Origin: Selaginella tamariscina
Taxonomy: Eukaryota; Streptophyta; Lycopodiopsida; Selaginellales; Selaginellaceae
Reading direction: 5' to 3'
Length of the DNA stretch: 64,000 bases
Assembly: GCA_003024785.1 (NCBI GenBank)
Contig: PUQB01000051.1
Location: 203,194 to 267,193, forward strand
The translations under genes and the position numbers were made by a program. Below are positions 1 through 12,197 of the stretch, in pieces (within the stretch, counting starts at the first letter, position 1; each line of letters begins with the position of its first letter). The notes below the pieces were generated by a model, which did no database searches, had not been told where the DNA came from, and saw only the letters and a list, made by a program, of their open reading frames with translations.

Positions 1-61
1 GGTAATATCCGATATTTACCAAAAGATGATTAAGTAATGCTGTTGTTTTTCTGTCACGTTT

Positions 62-3000
62 GTGGTAACTGCTTGCAAAATGGCCAGGATTGTTTACGGC
101 AATTTGGATCACGATGTTCCTGTGATAGATGGTGTTGGAATCATTCTTACTAATCAGATTAGAACGTTCTTTGGCATTTTTGATTGGCAAAGTGTTCGTC
201 TTTTTAAACTTCTTCATGGGCAATCTGCTTTACAGATCGAAATAAACGAGGACCAAGATGCTGGAGGGAAGGATAATCCAGATATGTTTTGTTACCGGAT
301 GAAGGACCATTGTTTAAGCTTGTCGTTGCTTCTGACTCTGAATACTCAACGTTGAAGAACCTTTTCACTTCTAATACCTGCAAAAAGGGAAGAATTCTTA
401 TCGAGGGTTCCACGATCATTCATACAAATGAATTGCCTATTGCGTATGATGGGGATGTCATTTTTGAGCTCCCTCCTTCCGAATACAAATACAAAGGAAT
501 GAATCGGAAAGAGGATGGACATACCTGGACAGCAGGAACGACCAGCAACTGGAATTTTCAAGCGAGGGTGTCCAGGAGCAAATGTGTTGGGAGCCTTTGC
601 TGTATCAACCCGGACTGCCCTGCTTCTAAGGCAGGATTTCCGAACTGCACTAAATGGAAAGGATGTATTGTTTCCCCACCTTCAATCGACAAACTGGCAA
701 AAGGATTGACATGTTTTTTCTGTAAAGAAAATCCATTGTGCCTTGAAGTTTGTCATGCTGTGGCGTTTTGCGTTTTCCCAGACGACATAACCAAGACTAG
801 ATTGTTTATCCACCAGGGAAAACATTCACATCCAGTGGGTGATGGTGTTTCTGCATCGAACAAAGAAGAAATGCATATGGCGGTCCAGAATGCAACAGAA
901 AGAACTCCCAGAGCTAGTCCAAGAGTCATCGAAATGGCAGCATGTAAAGATGCTATCTTTGGTTTCCTATTAGATAATTCTGAGCCTGGAAGTTGGGATA
1001 AGCTCATGGATCATTTGCAACCATTATCAAACAATCGAAGGTACAATTAGAGTTTTACTTTGTGCTGAGCATTCTTTGATAATACCTTTGATGCAGAGTT
1101 CGTCAATGGGTAGCGTCCGCAAAAGAACTGCTGCTGAAATGCCAGAGAATATTGATGGATTATTGGAGCTGAAACGAAGGTTGTCTATCCCATTCATCCA
1201 CGTGATTCACTATCCTGGGATGAATTTCCGTGGTTCAGACGACCAGGCATTAGTTTTTAAGATGACGGTTTCAGGGCCAGGTTCTGGAATCGATTATGTA
1301 AGGATGTGCCAACCTCCTCTTGGCCCTTTGCAGAAGAGTTGGGTTCTACTTGATCACACACACCGTGTTGTTGATAAGTGGATCACTTGGCATTGCATGT
1401 TTACGACCCAAAGTAAGATGTTATCTTTTTGTTGTTTGCTTAACTTTTGATTATTTTATAGTGTGCGCCGATTATCCACCATTGCTTATGGTGACATGAA
1501 GAGACAAACGGCTGGAGCTGTGGAGAAGTTTTTCGTGCTATGTTGGATGTCTGTTCCGAGAAGGGAATCTACAATGTGCAGTTCGCTGGGTTTATGTCCG
1601 ATGAAGCAGGAGCGATCTGGCAAGCAATTAGGAATGTGTTCTTTAATGGCCAAGAAATTCCTGGACGTGAACGGAGCTGTATCTTTCACTATGAACAAGC
1701 CATACAACGTGTGACAAGGAAGTGGGTCCCTCTTGAACATCAACAACAACATCTTCAACTTTTGAGATCATGGCCAACAGCCACATCAACAACTGATCGT
1801 GAAGAAATTGAAAATAATCTTTTCCGCTTTTGGAATGAAAATGTGAAGGATGTTGGAGTTATGCAGACGTGGTTTTCATGGTGGGAAAGACAGAATCATA
1901 TTTCAAATGTTGTTCTTGAAAGCATGCCGGAGAATGCTGCAAGGGTTGTGCCCATGACAAACCAGTCGGAGTCTGTTCACGGAAGATGGAGGAGGGCTAG
2001 AGATTCAAAATACATTTCATTGTACCAAGCTACAATCCACGACCTGACTGAATCAGTGCGACAATGTGCTCTTGTGAAGGCTTTTAGAGATGGAAGGTAT
2101 AGTGGTTCCGGGCCGACTTCAGAGGAGCTCTCAGCAAGGTTCGAGAGAAGAATGTCAAATGCTAACTCAACAACACCTACAGCAAAGGTTATCATCGACT
2201 TAGTTGAAGATGTTGCTCCATCAAGCATGCAGGATACTGCTTTTGTGGCTGCCACGAATGTTGAACATCGCACTGTGCAAAGAAATATGGGGTCAGAGGC
2301 TGAACGATCCCACCGACCGGACATCTTCTATAGTGAACAGGTTATTCCAACACAGTGTAGACGGAAGCGACGATTGGATTTTCAACTTGCAGAAGAACAT
2401 GAAGAATATGTTCTGGTTGAAGAACAAGATGTTACACCTGGACAATGGGCGATTAGAAGATGTGGTGAAAGAAGTTCTGTGAAATGTCTGGCAGGCTTTC
2501 CCTCTTCAGGAGGTCAGTGGAGTGCTTGTGACAAAAAGATCAGTCCTAGTGGTAATCGAGTGGCTGCTCCTTGTTTTTTGGAAGGATCAGATACAATGAC
2601 AAAGAAACTGGTGAAGAATGCTTTCGCTCAAATGATGTATTTTTGTCCAACAAACATGCTTTGCAACAGACATCCAAGACCAACTATTGTTTCTCCGCCA
2701 GCTTCTACCTCGGTTTGGAAAGTTCAAGTGGGCACGAAGCTGATAGCAATGGAGATCAATGATCTGGCAAGATCAGGTTTTATGCTAGCTGGGCTTCCTT
2801 CAGCTCATGCAGGAGTGCCAGGTTTTTCAACACCTCATGTTCCTTCAGTTCCTGTTGGAGTCACTGGATTTTCAACACCCCCTGCAAATTTCGTGGACCT
2901 CCTGTTCCTGCAAGTGGTCGGCAACAAGAACACCTTTAGGGATGTCTAAGAAACAACAGGTAAGTTTTGAAGCATGTTTGACGTTGGGAGCATATGGCAG

Positions 3001-3339
3001 AAGTTGACGTGGTTGATCTCCAACATGCATTGCTTCAGAGTATGTGACAACGACCATACATCTGCTTGGGTTGTCATTTGTAGTGCACCATCTTGTTCAT
3101 GCTCGGAGTTCTGCAATGGTCGTCAGTGGGTGCCTTACAAACATATGTATTTTGTTTACAAGCGTGTACTGGGAGCTGATCCTCGAGTTGTCAAGCATTT
3201 GCAACGTCGTACACTTGCACCCCGTGAACTAAGTTCTTTATTGATGCTACAAGGAACCTCCATCCTCCACCATCTATTTAGTGTGTTTGGTTTGTTTTCA
3301 AACAGCTTCGGTTTTATATTTGTTATTTCAAACTTATAA
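62..3339 (+). mobile_element. MULE (Mutator-like) transposase gene, broken
   Basis: This looks like a MuDR/MULE-superfamily transposase, the nuclear DDE enzyme that excises and inserts its element. Coding blocks are 289-1040, 1099-1412, 1462-2959 and about 3039-3339. The first two introns (1041-1098 and 1413-1461) join in frame; the third (about 2960-3038) is plausible. A zinc finger of WRKY/GCM1 or FLYWCH type spans 583-831, with repeated Cys and a final HSH. The catalytic core shows WVLLDHTHRV (Asp at about 1352) and FMSDEAGAIW (Asp at about 1600), then an ERSCIFHYEQA block. A SWIM-like finger lies at 3094-3144, but the expected PCKH reads PYKH. A frame change at about 1532, in a run of five T, separates two otherwise continuous blocks. 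An open stretch at 62-300 may be an upstream exon in another frame. Terminal inverted repeats were not found; the left end may lie outside the window. The superfamily call is firm; activity is unlikely. Confidence 0.75.
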
Positions 3340-3458
3340 TTTTCAATATAAATTTTAATGGTAATTTTATGCTTAGCATATTTTTAAGTAATTTAACATA
3401 TATTTTCTTTAAATACAACAAAAATATACTACTATATTTTGTATGCGGCCGCCGCACT

Positions 3459-3493
3459 AGAATATTCTAGAATATTCTTGAAAATTTTGGAAG
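3459..3493. promoter_or_regulatory. Heat-shock-element-like array
   Basis: Seven contiguous 5-bp units alternate as nGAAn and nTTCn. Six match exactly and one (aTTTt, 3484-3488) has a single change. This is the consensus geometry for binding of heat-shock-factor trimers. Shorter runs follow at 3537-3546 (two units) and 3578-3592 (three units). The array lies between the MULE coding end and a PPR fragment, so no intact downstream target is visible. The sequence match is direct; function is inferred. Confidence 0.45.
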
Positions 3494-3639
3494 GTCCAAT
3501 TGTGTGTACACTTGGCAGTACGAAAAATTTCCGTACAGAATATTCGAGATATTTAGACAGAAATCGTACGGAACAACGGAATATTCAAGAATTCGGAAAT
3601 CTAGGTCAATCTCGTTGACCTGCGCTCGAATTTCGCCGT

Positions 3640-4196
3640 GCCCCCATTCTAGGATATGTGAAATGTGGTTACTGGAACTGTCTCATTCTAGGATATGTGA
3701 AATGTGGTTAGTACCAGGTAGATATGAACTTAGTCGTGAATATGAACTGTGAACTTACGGATTTCACATATGTTGCTGCACTCAAAGCGTGTGCAGGACT
3801 CATTGATGTAGTCACTGGGCGAAGGATTCATGCAAGAGTTTGTGAGCTTGGACTTGAAGAAGATCAAGTATTAGCAACTGCTTTGGTAGACTTTTATGGC
3901 AAGTGTGGATGCATGAACACCGCTGTCCAGATAGAGAGGTGTGGAGTTCCTTGTTGGCAGGGTATAGCTCACTGGTGGACTCGTCCCAGGTGTTTAGTCT
4001 TGCTAGAAAGATTCAGGAATCTGGCTTGCGGATGGACGGCGTGATGTTCATCTGTATTCTGAGGACATGCAGTATTGCCGGCCGGGTAGAAGAGGGGATT
4101 ATGTACTTTGAATCTATGTTAAGGTATGGTGTTATTGAACACTATACTTGCATGGTTGATATGTTGGGGACTTATATAATTATTTCTGTAAAGTAA
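3640..4196 (+). pseudogene. PPR (PLS-type) protein gene fragment
   Basis: This is part of a pentatricopeptide-repeat protein gene of the plant organelle RNA-editing or processing class. The frame from 3724 reads FTYVAALKACAGL, GRRIHARV, ATALVDFYGKCGCM. After a shift near 3950 the next frame reads SLLAGYSSL, GVMFICILRTCS, HYTCMVDMLG. These are typical L/S/P repeat consensus pieces. The piece breaks off after MVDMLG into unrelated AT-rich sequence, and no start codon or N-terminal targeting region is present. Upstream, a 39-bp tandem duplication encodes two copies of a PPR-like LILGYVKCG phrase. This is a truncated relic, with at least one frameshift. Confidence 0.75.
3645..3710 (+). repeat. 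39-bp tandem duplication with 27-bp identical core
   Basis: A 27-bp stretch at 3645-3671 recurs exactly at 3684-3710. In one frame each copy reads ILGYVKCG, a PPR phrase, so a repeat-unit edge of the PPR gene may have been duplicated. Confidence 0.8.
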
Positions 4197-4199
4197 ACC

Positions 4200-6490
4200 A
4201 AAAGGCTTTACAACCAATTTCTTAGTCATGTTTCATATAATATTACAAATAAATTATTATTAATGTATTTTCTCATATTTAAAATACACATGTATATTTA
4301 TATTCAAATCTTATACCATAGTCCATAACTTGACACATATATTATATAAAAAATATTATGCATGCATGTAATAAAACACCCATGTATATTCATATTAAAT
4401 TTTTTAATGGGAAGATAACATATAATTAAATAACCACACTCCTAAGGCATAACTATAAGCTCATTTGTATATTTTAAATTTATTTGATAAATATATTATT
4501 GTGTTTAATAAAATATATGTCCATTAATTTGTAGACCTACATAATCTGCATACTTTTTAAAAAATAAAATTTAACATTAATTAAAGTGCAGGTTCGCATA
4601 TACAAAGCAATCCTTTAAATACGGTGCAAGGTTTTGTGGTACGTAATGCCTGCATAATCAAGTTGTAAGTACGTCGAATATACTTTGATGGTGTATGTAC
4701 GGCGATCGCAGGCGTGAACGTTGCTAATCATTATTAACATTAGAATGTAGATATTTACATGTTAATTAAATAATTAACACCAAAAAAATATAAATAAAGT
4801 TTGAAGAAATTTTGTTAATACTAAAACAGATTTTTTTTATAACATTTAATAAGGTTGATTAATATTTTTTTATTATTAAAATAATAAGTGTGTGTATAAA
4901 ATTTAGAACAAGTAAAAATATAAATCAGCATTCATATATATAAATAATAATCATAAGTCTTTTTTATGGATAATAAAAATCATTATTAATACATTAAAAT
5001 ATACTTTTTACATGTTAACAAAATTGATCTTCTTAAAAAACATTTTTAATGCAAATTAAATTTAACATAACATATGCATTTATTATGCACGTAAAACATA
5101 ATTTTCATGTACTTTATAATTTTTTACACCTAAAATTTTGATAAAATAAATGAAATTTTAAAGCTAAAACATTTCACCATACACATGCTAAATCATTATA
5201 ATGTATACGTTTAGAAAACTATAAGTTATAAATTGTTATAATAAATTTAATTATGTCATAAGGTTTTAAATTCATGATTAGCATATTGTTGGCATATCAT
5301 TTTATATTAAATTATCGTTATATCATCCATTAGAGATTATTGGAAAATATATGTTTCACATGTATTAAATTTATTGAATTAATATGATTATACATATCTT
5401 ATTTTCACATTAAAAACGTAGAATCTTTGAGTAAAACATATTTTTAGAATATACTTAAAATATCAGAAATTATTTAAAATCAATGGTTTAGATTTGATTT
5501 TAAAATAAAAATAATAATTTATACTTATTAGATTATTTACAAAGCAGATATGCCAAACTTTTTTAAGATAACAAAAAGAATTCATAATAATAAACCAAAC
5601 ATATTAAAGAAATAACACACGCACAAAAACAAATTAATTTACTAAATTTTTTTAATAATTTATTTTGTACATTAGCATGTTATCGTTCCATTTGCAAAGG
5701 CACCTATTAAAAAACATATATTTGTTAATTTTAAATAAATTACCAAGAATATAATAAGTAGATAAACATTACTATTTAATAAAAAAGAACTTTTATATTG
5801 TAAGTAAACACATAAAAGTATAAATCATATAAAATTAAAATGTTAATTCTAAATTTAAATAAATATATTCCAAAATATACATGTAGACACATTTTAAATA
5901 ATGCAATAATTTTATATAATACCTTAATCTTTTAATATATAAGTTACTAATTTTTTCAACAATTTTTATATATATATTTATAAGGGTGTTCTCTATGTTA
6001 TATGTTAGGATAAGAATGATATAATATATATGTATTTTTGACATTGAAATAAGAAGAAATTATTTTTTTAACATACTGAGAACCTTAATTGAATTCAAAC
6101 ACCACCACAGGTGTTAATTTCTATCTTAACAGCACAGTTATAAGGTCAACTATGTTAAATTTAGATGGTTAAATTTTAAAAATTTATGTTATAAAATTTA
6201 ATTTTATAATATTATATTTGTATATATAGTGTGTGTTTGCTATTAAAAGTTGCTTAATATTGCATGAAATTAAAAATCTTCTCTATCATTGAAATATTCT
6301 TTGTCACACACACATATATAATGTCTTTAAAACAGAATGTGTGTCTATTGTGTCTAATTAGAGTTGTTTTGCACCAGCCCTTAACTTAATTTACTATGCA
6401 TAAGTTAAATAAGAATTAAGAGTGCATTTGATTTAATTTAAGGTTTTAAATTTAATTTAAATTAAAAAAATTATGTTAAGGGAAATGTAT
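4200..6490. other. AT-rich intergenic DNA, no gene seen
   Basis: Long A/T-dominated sequence with frequent stops in all frames. The longest open stretches are low-complexity Ile/Tyr/Lys-rich and show no family signature. No RNA gene or clear element ends were recognised. Confidence 0.7.
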
Positions 6491-6514
6491 TTTCTTATCA
6501 AAATCGGGGTTTGG

Positions 6515-7990
6515 TTAGAGGTCGTGCATGTAGCGGCAGCAGCAGTGGCAGCAGGAGCTGTATTCGGATATGAAAATAATGTCAAAGACCTGGGAAGGGA
6601 CAACCCTAAGAGACCCAGAGGAAAACTTACAATTATCACCCATAATTAACGTAGTCAATGTGATGTATTGTGATACTGCACAAGACTGCCCATTATCATA
6701 TAAAATGTGCAAAACCTTATCTACACGTCTTAAGCATTGATGCGCTAGAAAAGTAGTTATGGAAGACATATTAGATCCCATATCCACTAGCACTGTGATT
6801 AAAAATCATTCACCAATGCAGTAAATGTGAAAATTGGATGACTGGTGAAACTTGCAATCCTTGATATGCATAGCAGAAAAAATATAGAGGTGAAGTTTCC
6901 ATCGCACGGGATCCCTTTGTCACCTGTACGATTACTAGTTTTTTTACAACAAATCCATCTGCAAGAGAGGCTTCATCATATGGAAGCTCATCATCAGACA
7001 TAATGGTTGCCATAGGCACACCATTTAGAACATATGGTTGCAAGCTTGGATGTAGTGGACGCCAATCAAGATACACATCACATGCCTGCCAAGTATGTCC
7101 AAGTGCCCAACATGCCCAACAATGAACTTGATTGGGTCGACCCAAATTGTTCCGATTTCTCATGTCAACCACCATGGGCAGGAATTGGAGCAAGTGCAAA
7201 AGGATTTTGTGGAGGTGTCCACAGGGTTTGCCCCGAGGTGGCCCATGTGCAAGAGGTCGACCACGAAGGGCTTGTCGTGCTGGTACATATGCAGTAGCAT
7301 CAACCTCCATTGGATAAGCACAATGAATAGGAGGAGTAGGTAACCCAAGGAACCACGGCCCTCACCAAACACCAATTCAAATCATTGAGCTAGTGCAAAA
7401 GCCTCCTCCAATGTGATAGGACAAAAAGCTTGAATGAATTGAACAAGTTTGGGTTTCAAGTTGCCATAACATATCGAGCTTAATGGGCTCAGGCATGTTA
7501 GAATATGCACACTAAGTTAAATCCTCAAACCTAATATTGAACTACATAAACAGACTCACCATGATGTTATCGTATTGCATGTAATTGTTGAAAAACATTA
7601 TTTGAGTCCTCAACTTTACCAATGTATGTTTGAGGCATTTTCATCAATCGATTACTATTGGCTTGAATCTCCAAGCCAATCCATTATACCATTTGACTAT
7701 CAAACCCTTCAAACATGTAGGGAATTCTCGAGCCCCACCCAATTATGATAATGAATAATAACTTGGAAATGATCAAACTAGCAGTATACATCATCTCCCG
7801 GATCATCACAAAAAAGATCGGGGTTGAACCCTTAGATTTGTGGCTTGTGAAGAAGATAGAAGCAGATCCCCTAGCAAGAGGCTCAGGCGGGGAAGAAGAG
7901 AATGACCTTAACAAAGAGCTCCATAACTTAGTTTGTGCATCAATAGCAGTTGCAATAATACTAAAAGTTGTCTTCACAAACAAGAAAAAA
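6515..7990 (-). mobile_element. Ty3/gypsy gag-protease relic (reverse strand)
   Basis: Decayed gag and protease start of a retrotransposon related to the element at 17.7-22.4 kb. In reverse-strand order: a degenerate gag core around 7680-7830; a VFQQLHAIR block interrupted by a stop near 7570; an IKLDMLW block near 7470; a CCHC zinc knuckle (CWACWALGHTWQAC) near 7100; and a protease start reading LVDMGSNMSS where DTGS or DSG is expected, near 6780. It ends near 6515, and no reverse transcriptase follows. Several frameshifts and stops are present. The same block order and the WRP phrase after the knuckle support a shared family. Confidence 0.7.
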
Positions 7991-8029
7991 AAGAAACGAA
8001 AGAGAAGAAATACCCAACTTCTCCACTAA

Positions 8030-8265
8030 TATAAGAATAAATAATAATGCATAAAACATGATACTTTATTTAGCTTCAAAACCTTGCTTATATACAGGGG
8101 CCTTCTGCCATGTGGCATACATGCGATGTGTGGCACTTACACATGGGGCTAGATCACCACCCATGTGTCACTATGCATGTGTATATACATATGTGTATGT
8201 ACAATACCTTATATAGATTCAGCAACAATAATAGTTAGGCAAGGTTTTTCAATTTGTCATTCCTT
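8030..8265. other. Flank of gag relic, possible leader or LTR remnant
   Basis: Contains short repeated phrases (CATGTGGCATACATGCGATG, then CACATGG and CCCATGTGTC) immediately 5' of the reverse-strand gag relic. It could be a decayed leader or LTR, but no matching second copy was found. Confidence 0.2.
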
Positions 8266-8267
8266 AA

Positions 8268-8640
8268 GAGTAAAAGAAAGCACTCCATATAAGTCATATT
8301 TTTATAATTTTCCTTCTTAAAAATATGCGTAGAAGAAAACACTCCATATAAGCTACATCTTTTTTAATTTATTTCTGAAATTTGATGGTGGTAGTGAATG
8401 TGGTAAAAATCACTCTTTTAATATAAGACTTCTTTTTAATTTGTTTATCCTTAAGAATATGCATAAAAGAAAGCACTTAATATAAGTCACCCCTCTTCAA
8501 TTTGTACATGAGACTTGGTAGTGGTATAAAGAATCACTTCTCTTTAATACAAGTCTCCTCTCTTCAATTTGTCCCTCCTTAAAAATGTGTAAAAGAAAGT
8601 ATTCTATATAATTCACATTTCTTTAATTTGTCCACAAGAC
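8268..8640. repeat. Imperfect tandem repeats
   Basis: Four degenerate copies of a phrase like AAAGAAAGCACTCCATATAA followed by TCTTCAATTTGTCC begin near 8271, 8331, 8465 and 8590. Spacing is irregular (about 60, 134 and 125 bp). Non-coding. Confidence 0.55.
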
Positions 8641-11590
8641 TTAGGCCCATTTTCCATTAGTGGTGGTTATTTGGCCGCTAGTAATTAAAACAATGCCACA
8701 AATTAATTATTATTATCACTGTTACAGTGGTTAATTAAACTAATTTTTTTTTACTAATGCACAACTTTTATTTAACCGGTTACTAAACAAGGTTTTACAA
8801 ATGTATGTTACACATAATGTAAATAATAAAGTGTAGTTACTCAATATGTTTAATTAAAAAGATATATTAAATCCTTAACTCTTTAGTTACTTCATTTTAT
8901 TTTTCTTATATGGAATCATTAGTTATAATTTACTAGTTCTCTCTCTCTCTATAATATATGTATATATATATGACATTATATACACATACATATATATATT
9001 ACACACAAACATGTGAATGTGTAGAGAGAGAAAGATCTTTTAGTTATTACATACTCTACATGTGATATTATATATACACACACACACACACACATATATA
9101 TATATGTGTGTGTGTATTTATACATAAGAATTATTTATTTTAATTGTTTATTAATTATATTTATAAGGAGATCTTTCTCTCTAACTCTTTCTTTTTTTTC
9201 TTTCTCTAATATATAAATATAGATTTCTATATACATACATATGTAAAGTAATGTTATACATGTATATGTATATAAATATAACATTGTGCATGTTTTTATT
9301 AAGAGAGACACATGTTTATGTGTCTGTGTTATATAAAGAAACTACCTCGTTTTTAACTTTGCATCATGACATAATGCAATATGTTTAGGGCATATGTGTT
9401 TAATGACATCATTTATCAGTGATAACGTGGCATGCCACCTACGCATCAGTTTAATTATTATTAATTTTATATAATTTTAAATAAGATTAGCCAAAAAAAT
9501 ATATTAAAAGATAAATTAAGTTTCCCAAGTGAAAAATGTGTGTGTGTTAACATTTTAATAATTTTTTCTTAAATTAATTTCAGTAAGCTAATTATGTTAC
9601 AATCATAATCTATACTTTAAATTTAATTTTTTATATTTTATACTAATGAAAAAAGCTCAAACTAAAAAAAACTAATTTAGTTTTATGCAATAAATTTTTT
9701 TTTATTATTCATAAATAATGTGAAAAAATGTAAAAAGTTTAAAATGAATTTAGCAACTGAAAAAATATAATTATAAATAAAGCAAGGAGCTTAACTTGTT
9801 ACAAGACAACCTTTTTATTCTATACTGTATAATGTTAAATTTGAATAAAATGAATCTAATTTGAATAATATACTAAGTTTAAAATTTAAATTAATTCTTA
9901 ATATGCTGTATATTTGGTTATTATTTTTAATGAACTGAAAATTTTCTATTATTAAAAAAATTTGAATATATATACATATATACATGAATATAAATTGAGT
10001 GCTTCATATATATAGTGCTCTATATATATGTAATGGAGCACTATATATATGTGTATACATATTGAATTTAAATTTTCTATATAAATTTGTATATATAAAT
10101 TGCTTATATGTGTTTAATATAAAAGTAATTAGGAACTAGTAATTATAAATTATAACAAATTAAAATGTTAAATTTATAAGTTAATAATTAGAAAGAATCA
10201 ATTTTTTTAATAATTCTTCAGAACCTACATATACCATACAAATACATGTATGTATATATACATAAGCAAGTGCAAAACATATACACATTCTAGTTATAAT
10301 TTAAACTTAATGTTATTGCTTGTATTAAATCTGATAAATATTATTAAGTTTGAAGGCAAGTGCACAACAACAGCATTTTAAGTGACTATTTCTTGAGGAA
10401 AATGTAAAACTAGACTATTACCTTAATCTATACTATTTAGCTTATTTATTTTTTATAATTATCATTTCTATAGAAAATGTAATTAGAGTATATATCAGTT
10501 TTTCTAGATTCTAATTTTCTTATAATTATTATATTTGAAATAAATTTTTGATTAAACTAAAATCTAACCATATCTTAAATATTATTAATTTAATTTTCTA
10601 ATTATATTTTAAGAAGGGTAGTTTTCAAATTCAGTGCCCTTCCCTTAATCATAGTTAATTAAATTAATATTTTAATGATTTGATATGCATTTAAAGAATG
10701 TAAATTAAAAATATCTTCCGGGTTAATATATTTCATCTATATACATAATTTGGTATGTATAAGTTTTTTTAAATACATGTTTTCTTTTTGTTTTTAATAT
10801 TGCCAATTGATTAAATTAATTAATTATTTTAAATAAATATATTTGTTCTTAAATTTATTAGGAAATGCTACATATAAACTAAATTATAATATATTAATAA
10901 TTTATTTCAATGTATAATAGATATACATATACACATTTAAAATATATATATATACAATAGTGTGAAACATGGAACTTTCAACCAGTTGTTTGGTTTTGAC
11001 ATATTAAATTGCAGAATATTCGTATATATTTAATTATGTTTATGTTATCATTTATTTTATACCGTGTCATAGTAAGCATGTGAGCACACATATATGTTAA
11101 TAGTTTAATTATATAGACTATGATAAGAATGCTAATTTAATTAACATTAAATTCAAGTTAATATATTTATATTGATGCTCAGTGCTCGCCACACGTATGT
11201 GCACACACGTTGACACATTGCATCATCTAGGTTTGCTGCTTTATATAATATACAATAATGGTAGTTAGTGTCTTAACTGTTAATTAACTTAACTTAAACT
11301 ACAACGTGGCAAATCTTTTACGTGGTGTATATTGATGGGTCCACGTGGCAACCATGCAACTTAGAAATGTTAGAAAAAATGTAAAAACAAAGATAGGCTA
11401 TTTTTTTAACTACAGAGAGGGTCAGACGCTCCAAATAAAGGTGTGTACTTGATTTTGAGAGAGAAATAGAGATTTTATGTTATATAAAAATAAATAAATT
11501 TGATTTAAGGTGGAAATTATATGCGATTTTTGTCAAATATTCGTGGGGTGATGTCCACAACGAAGGTTATGTTTTTTAATACAGGAGCCC
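8640..11590. other. AT-rich intergenic DNA with microsatellites
   Basis: No gene recognised. It holds (CT)n at 8939-8950, a (CA)n/(TA)n/(TG)n self-complementary block at 9071-9116, and a small hairpin at 10005-10051. The last 300 bases form the 5' flank of the first PP2C copy. Confidence 0.6.
10005..10051. repeat. 16-bp perfect inverted repeat
   Basis: Arms at 10005-10020 and 10036-10051 are exact reverse complements with a 15-nt loop. No T-tract follows and no gene is adjacent. Function unknown. Confidence 0.6.
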
Positions 11591-11592
11591 AA

Positions 11593-11863
11593 ATGATGAT
11601 GCCTCTAGAGGAGCAGCAGCAAGCACAGCTCCACAATAGATTGCTCAAATCCCAATCTGGTTCTGGAGGTAAATAAACATCTCTCTCTCTCTCTCTCTCT
11701 CTCTATATAATATATATATATATATATAATATATAATATAATATAGATCCGTGTATGTGTGTGTATTTCACTAGTTGTGTATGTACATTCAAAGAAGTTT
11801 TGCATTTGATCTAATGCCGATGATTACATATTTACATCTTGAATATTTGTCCCCAAACTCTCT

Positions 11864-11900
<37 letters not shown>

Positions 11901-12159
11901 AATATATATATATATATAATATATATATATATATATAGTTACAGTCATCTTGTATATATACAAAATATCTAATGCTGATGATTACATATTTATATCTTCG
12001 AAACTCCCTCTCTTGTATGTATGTATGTGCGTACATACACTCTCTCTATGTATGATGTACATATATATAGTTTGTATGTACAAATATGCAAAAGAAGTTT
12101 AATGCTGATGATTACATATTTACATCCTGACCCAAAAACTCTCTCTCTCTTTCTCTCTT

Positions 12160-12197
<38 letters not shown>

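Noticed and set aside
583-831. WRKY transcription factor
   Set aside because: The zinc finger resembles WRKY/GCM1 folds, but there is no WRKYGQK and the rest of the protein is a MULE transposase.
4200-6490. Organelle-derived DNA because of high AT
   Set aside because: No plastid or mitochondrial gene pieces are visible. It looks like ordinary AT-rich nuclear spacer.
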